The translations under genes and the position numbers were made by a program. The notes under the pieces are model-generated. The model was given only the letters and a program-made list of their open reading frames with translations, was not told the DNA's origin and searched no databases. A stretch of 16,443 nt of DNA, from NCBI GenBank assembly GCA_937915285.1, contig CALDNG010000275.1, positions 1-16,443 of the forward strand. Reading direction: 5' to 3'. Below are positions 15,065 to 16,443 of this stretch, piece by piece (position 1 is the first letter of the stretch; each line of letters begins with the position of its first letter). Source of the stretch: an uncultured Desulfomonile sp. GTDB taxonomy: Bacteria; Desulfobacterota; Desulfomonilia; Desulfomonilales; Desulfomonilaceae.

Positions 15065-15619
15065 CTAGATCTGGCAGGTTTTCATCCTGGCTGCCACCTG
15101 GTCGAAGACATCCACCAGTCTCAATAAACCCACCGCCTTACCACCGGATGTCACTATCAGCGCCTGGCATCGGTTCATTATGAGTTGATGCGCAGCATTG
15201 TTCAGAGTCACCTCCGCATCTATACTCATGCCGGAAGACTGCTGTGAGATCAGGTCCCCAACCTTCTTGTTGAAGCTCTTTCTGCATATATCTAACAGCG
15301 GCGATTTCCATAGATCGAAACTATCAATCATCGAATGCAGGAATTCAGGGGTAAGACCGAACCTTGAGACCTTTTTGAGTTCATCATTGGTCAGGTACTC
15401 AGGTTCAAGACAAGTTAGCACGTCCATGCGGTTCAGTTTCCCAATCACCTTTCCTGACTTGTCGCAAACAAGCACAGCCATGAATCTGTGACCCTTTTCA
15501 TCCAGTCTCTGGCGGCCATCTTCCAGAGCCTGGACCGCCTCAAACAAAGAGGCGTCTTCCGAGACTCGAGGGTAACCCTCAAAAGATGTCATCAAGTCCT
15601 TCACCTTAATGGTTTCCAT
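15065..15619 (-). CDS. two-CBS-domain protein
   Basis: 184 residues. CBS domain 1 spans about 8-70 (MTSFEGYPRVSEDASLFEAV, then FMAVLVCDKSGKVIGKLNRM). CBS domain 2 spans about 119-172 (VGDLISQQSSGMSIDAEVTL, then QALIVTSGGKAVGLLRLVDV). About 45 mostly helical residues lie between them. CBS pairs bind adenine nucleotides (AMP, ADP, ATP or SAM) and act as energy or ionic-strength sensors, often on transporters. With no other domain present, it may act as a separate regulatory subunit for the permease gene 40 nt downstream. This is an inference from spacing. An AAAGGAGA site lies 9 nt before the ATG. The 222-nt gap upstream leaves room for a promoter of its own. Confidence 0.88.
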   Translation of the reverse strand: METIKVKDLMTSFEGYPRVSEDASLFEAVQALEDGRQRLDEKGHRFMAVLVCDKSGKVIGKLNRMDVLTCLEPEYLTNDELKKVSRFGLTPEFLHSMIDSFDLWKSPLLDICRKSFNKKVGDLISQQSSGMSIDAEVTLNNAAHQLIMNRCQALIVTSGGKAVGLLRLVDVFDQVAARMKTCQI

Positions 15620-15841
15620 GAAAGCGTCTCCTTTAAAATACCTTTAAGAAAAACAAGAATAGTTCAAAAGCAAAAGAAAGCCGGATTCCAAACAATTAAG
15701 TCATTAATCCAAGGGCGCCGGCAAGAAAGATCAACAGTTAAACCTTAAAAAATATGGAAGCTTCAGCCTTGTAAACGTGAAAAAATCACCTGTAAATTGA
15801 GTCATGATGAATTGAGCCTGATGCGGAACGATTGCTCCATG
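15620..15841 (-). other. 222-nt gap between receiver gene and CBS gene
   Basis: AT-rich, with no credible gene and no clear hairpin terminator. It is the likeliest place for a promoter of the CBS/permease genes. A TTGAAC element lies near the CBS start without a convincing -10 box. A GG...GC pair resembling sigma54 -24/-12 elements has a 9-nt rather than 10-nt gap, so I do not call it. Confidence 0.4.
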
Positions 15842-16270
15842 TCAGTAACCCTTGGTCTTGATGATTCGATCCACCTCGGCGTTGCGTATCCTTTCTTCCT
15901 GTTCCTTCTTGCGCTGATTGGCCCGGTTAAGTTTCTCCACGAGGACGCCCGTGTCAGTAGGCTTGAGAAGATAATCATAAGCTCCAAGCTTCATGCCGTT
16001 GATGGCTGTATCAACCGTGGTGTTTCCTGTGAGCATTATGACTTCAGTGAGTGGCTTTATCCGCTTGAATTCCTTAAGCGTCGATATACCATCTCGACCC
16101 GGCATCATCACATCCAGAACCACTACGTCTATTTCAGACTTCTCCAGGATCGCCAGAGCTTCATCTCCTCCGCTTGCCGTCAAAACCTCAAAGTCCCGCG
16201 TCATCAAACGCTGAGCAAGCACCTCCAAAAACTGCTCCTCGTCATCCACCAACAGAACTCGAATCTTCAT
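15842..16270 (-). CDS. stand-alone receiver (CheY-like) response regulator, paralogue of 11171-11605
   Basis: 142 residues. It is a complete receiver domain: D9/D10, phospho-acceptor D53 in VVVLDVMMPGRDG, T81 in IMLTGN, and K103 in YLLKPTD. A charged helical tail follows (RANQRKKEQEERIRNAE). Like its paralogue it has no DNA-binding output. Blocks shared with the other copy include RVLLVDDE, EVIMLTG, GMKLGA.DYL.KP and the tail QEERI. A GGAG site lies 7 nt before the ATG. It is the first visible gene of the minus-strand transporter locus. A histidine kinase could lie just beyond the right edge, but none is visible. The lack of an output domain suggests control of a partner protein by contact rather than direct gene regulation. 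Confidence 0.93.
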   Translation of the reverse strand: MKIRVLLVDDEEQFLEVLAQRLMTRDFEVLTASGGDEALAILEKSEIDVVVLDVMMPGRDGISTLKEFKRIKPLTEVIMLTGNTTVDTAINGMKLGAYDYLLKPTDTGVLVEKLNRANQRKKEQEERIRNAEVDRIIKTKGY

Positions 16271-16443
16271 TTAGCTTCTCCGTAGGATCTATGCGAAGAC
16301 TTGAACCGAGGCTCTCTACACCCCCAAGAAAATGCGTCAAGTCACTCAACTACAGGGCAAAATTTGTGCCAGACTCGCAAATCATTTAAATCAGCCAAAT
16401 CCGCCAGACCCTCATACCGGGAAAGAGCAAAAATGACACGGGA
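16271..16443. other. right-edge region, no supported gene
   Basis: 173 nt upstream of the receiver gene. One minus-strand frame is open from the edge for 33 codons to a TGA at about 16342 and could be the tail of a gene lying outside the window. It matches nothing I recognise. No clear promoter or terminator is seen. Confidence 0.35.

Noticed and set aside
15640..15700. Sigma54 promoter for the CBS/permease genes
   Set aside because: The closest GG and GC elements are 9 nt apart instead of 10 and the flanking consensus is poor.
16342..16443. C-terminal fragment of a minus-strand gene entering from the right edge
   Set aside because: Only 33 codons are open to the edge and nothing in them is recognisable, so it is not called as a gene.

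Overview
The window looks like chromosomal DNA of an anaerobic Desulfobacterota-type (former Deltaproteobacteria) bacterium of roughly balanced base composition. The grounds are a two-subunit glycyl-tRNA synthetase (glyQ-glyS), a cysteine-rich HdrA-like flavoprotein pair, and a receiver/CBS/DASS-permease neighbourhood like those I associate with sulfate reducers. The taxon is an inference from gene content. I see no transposase, integrase, CRISPR array, tRNA or rRNA, and no clear sign of recent horizontal transfer.

Region 1 (1-3135, minus strand): a TPR-repeat exported protein, then a short HdrA-like FAD/Fe-S protein, then, overlapping it by 4 nt, a second HdrA-related protein. This last gene has a degenerate flavin fold and a 2x[4Fe-4S] ferredoxin module and runs off the left edge. 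The two HdrA-like genes are translationally coupled and probably form one redox complex.

Region 2 (3136-6375, plus strand): glyQ and glyS, co-transcribed from a recognisable promoter upstream of glyQ. A membrane-anchored coiled-coil/SH3 protein lies convergent to glyS (6385-7185, minus, GTG start).

Region 3 (7186-11135, plus strand): a 545-nt gene-free stretch, then the ribosome and membrane-insertion cluster rpmH-rnpA-yidD-yidC-jag. This cluster closes with a strong bidirectional hairpin terminator. The rpmH gene (44 codons) and the left-edge partial gene are easy to miss because of their size or truncation. The gene-free stretch holds a textbook rho-independent terminator with no gene in front of it, preceded by a long nested stem-loop and a TATAAT box. 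I read this as a candidate small RNA.

Region 4 (11171-16270, all minus strand): in transcription order, a stand-alone receiver protein, a two-CBS-domain protein, a DASS/SLC13-type permease, an ArsB/NhaD-type permease with an extra periplasmic N-terminal domain, and a second stand-alone receiver closely related to the first. This looks like an anion-transport locus under two-component control. The DASS protein has diverged from the family's substrate-binding SNT motifs, so its substrate and coupling ion are open. No histidine kinase or DNA-binding output domain is in the window.

The best leads for something undescribed are the candidate small RNA at 7330-7453, the coupled intact/degenerate HdrA pair, and the dual-permease/CBS/twin-receiver locus.
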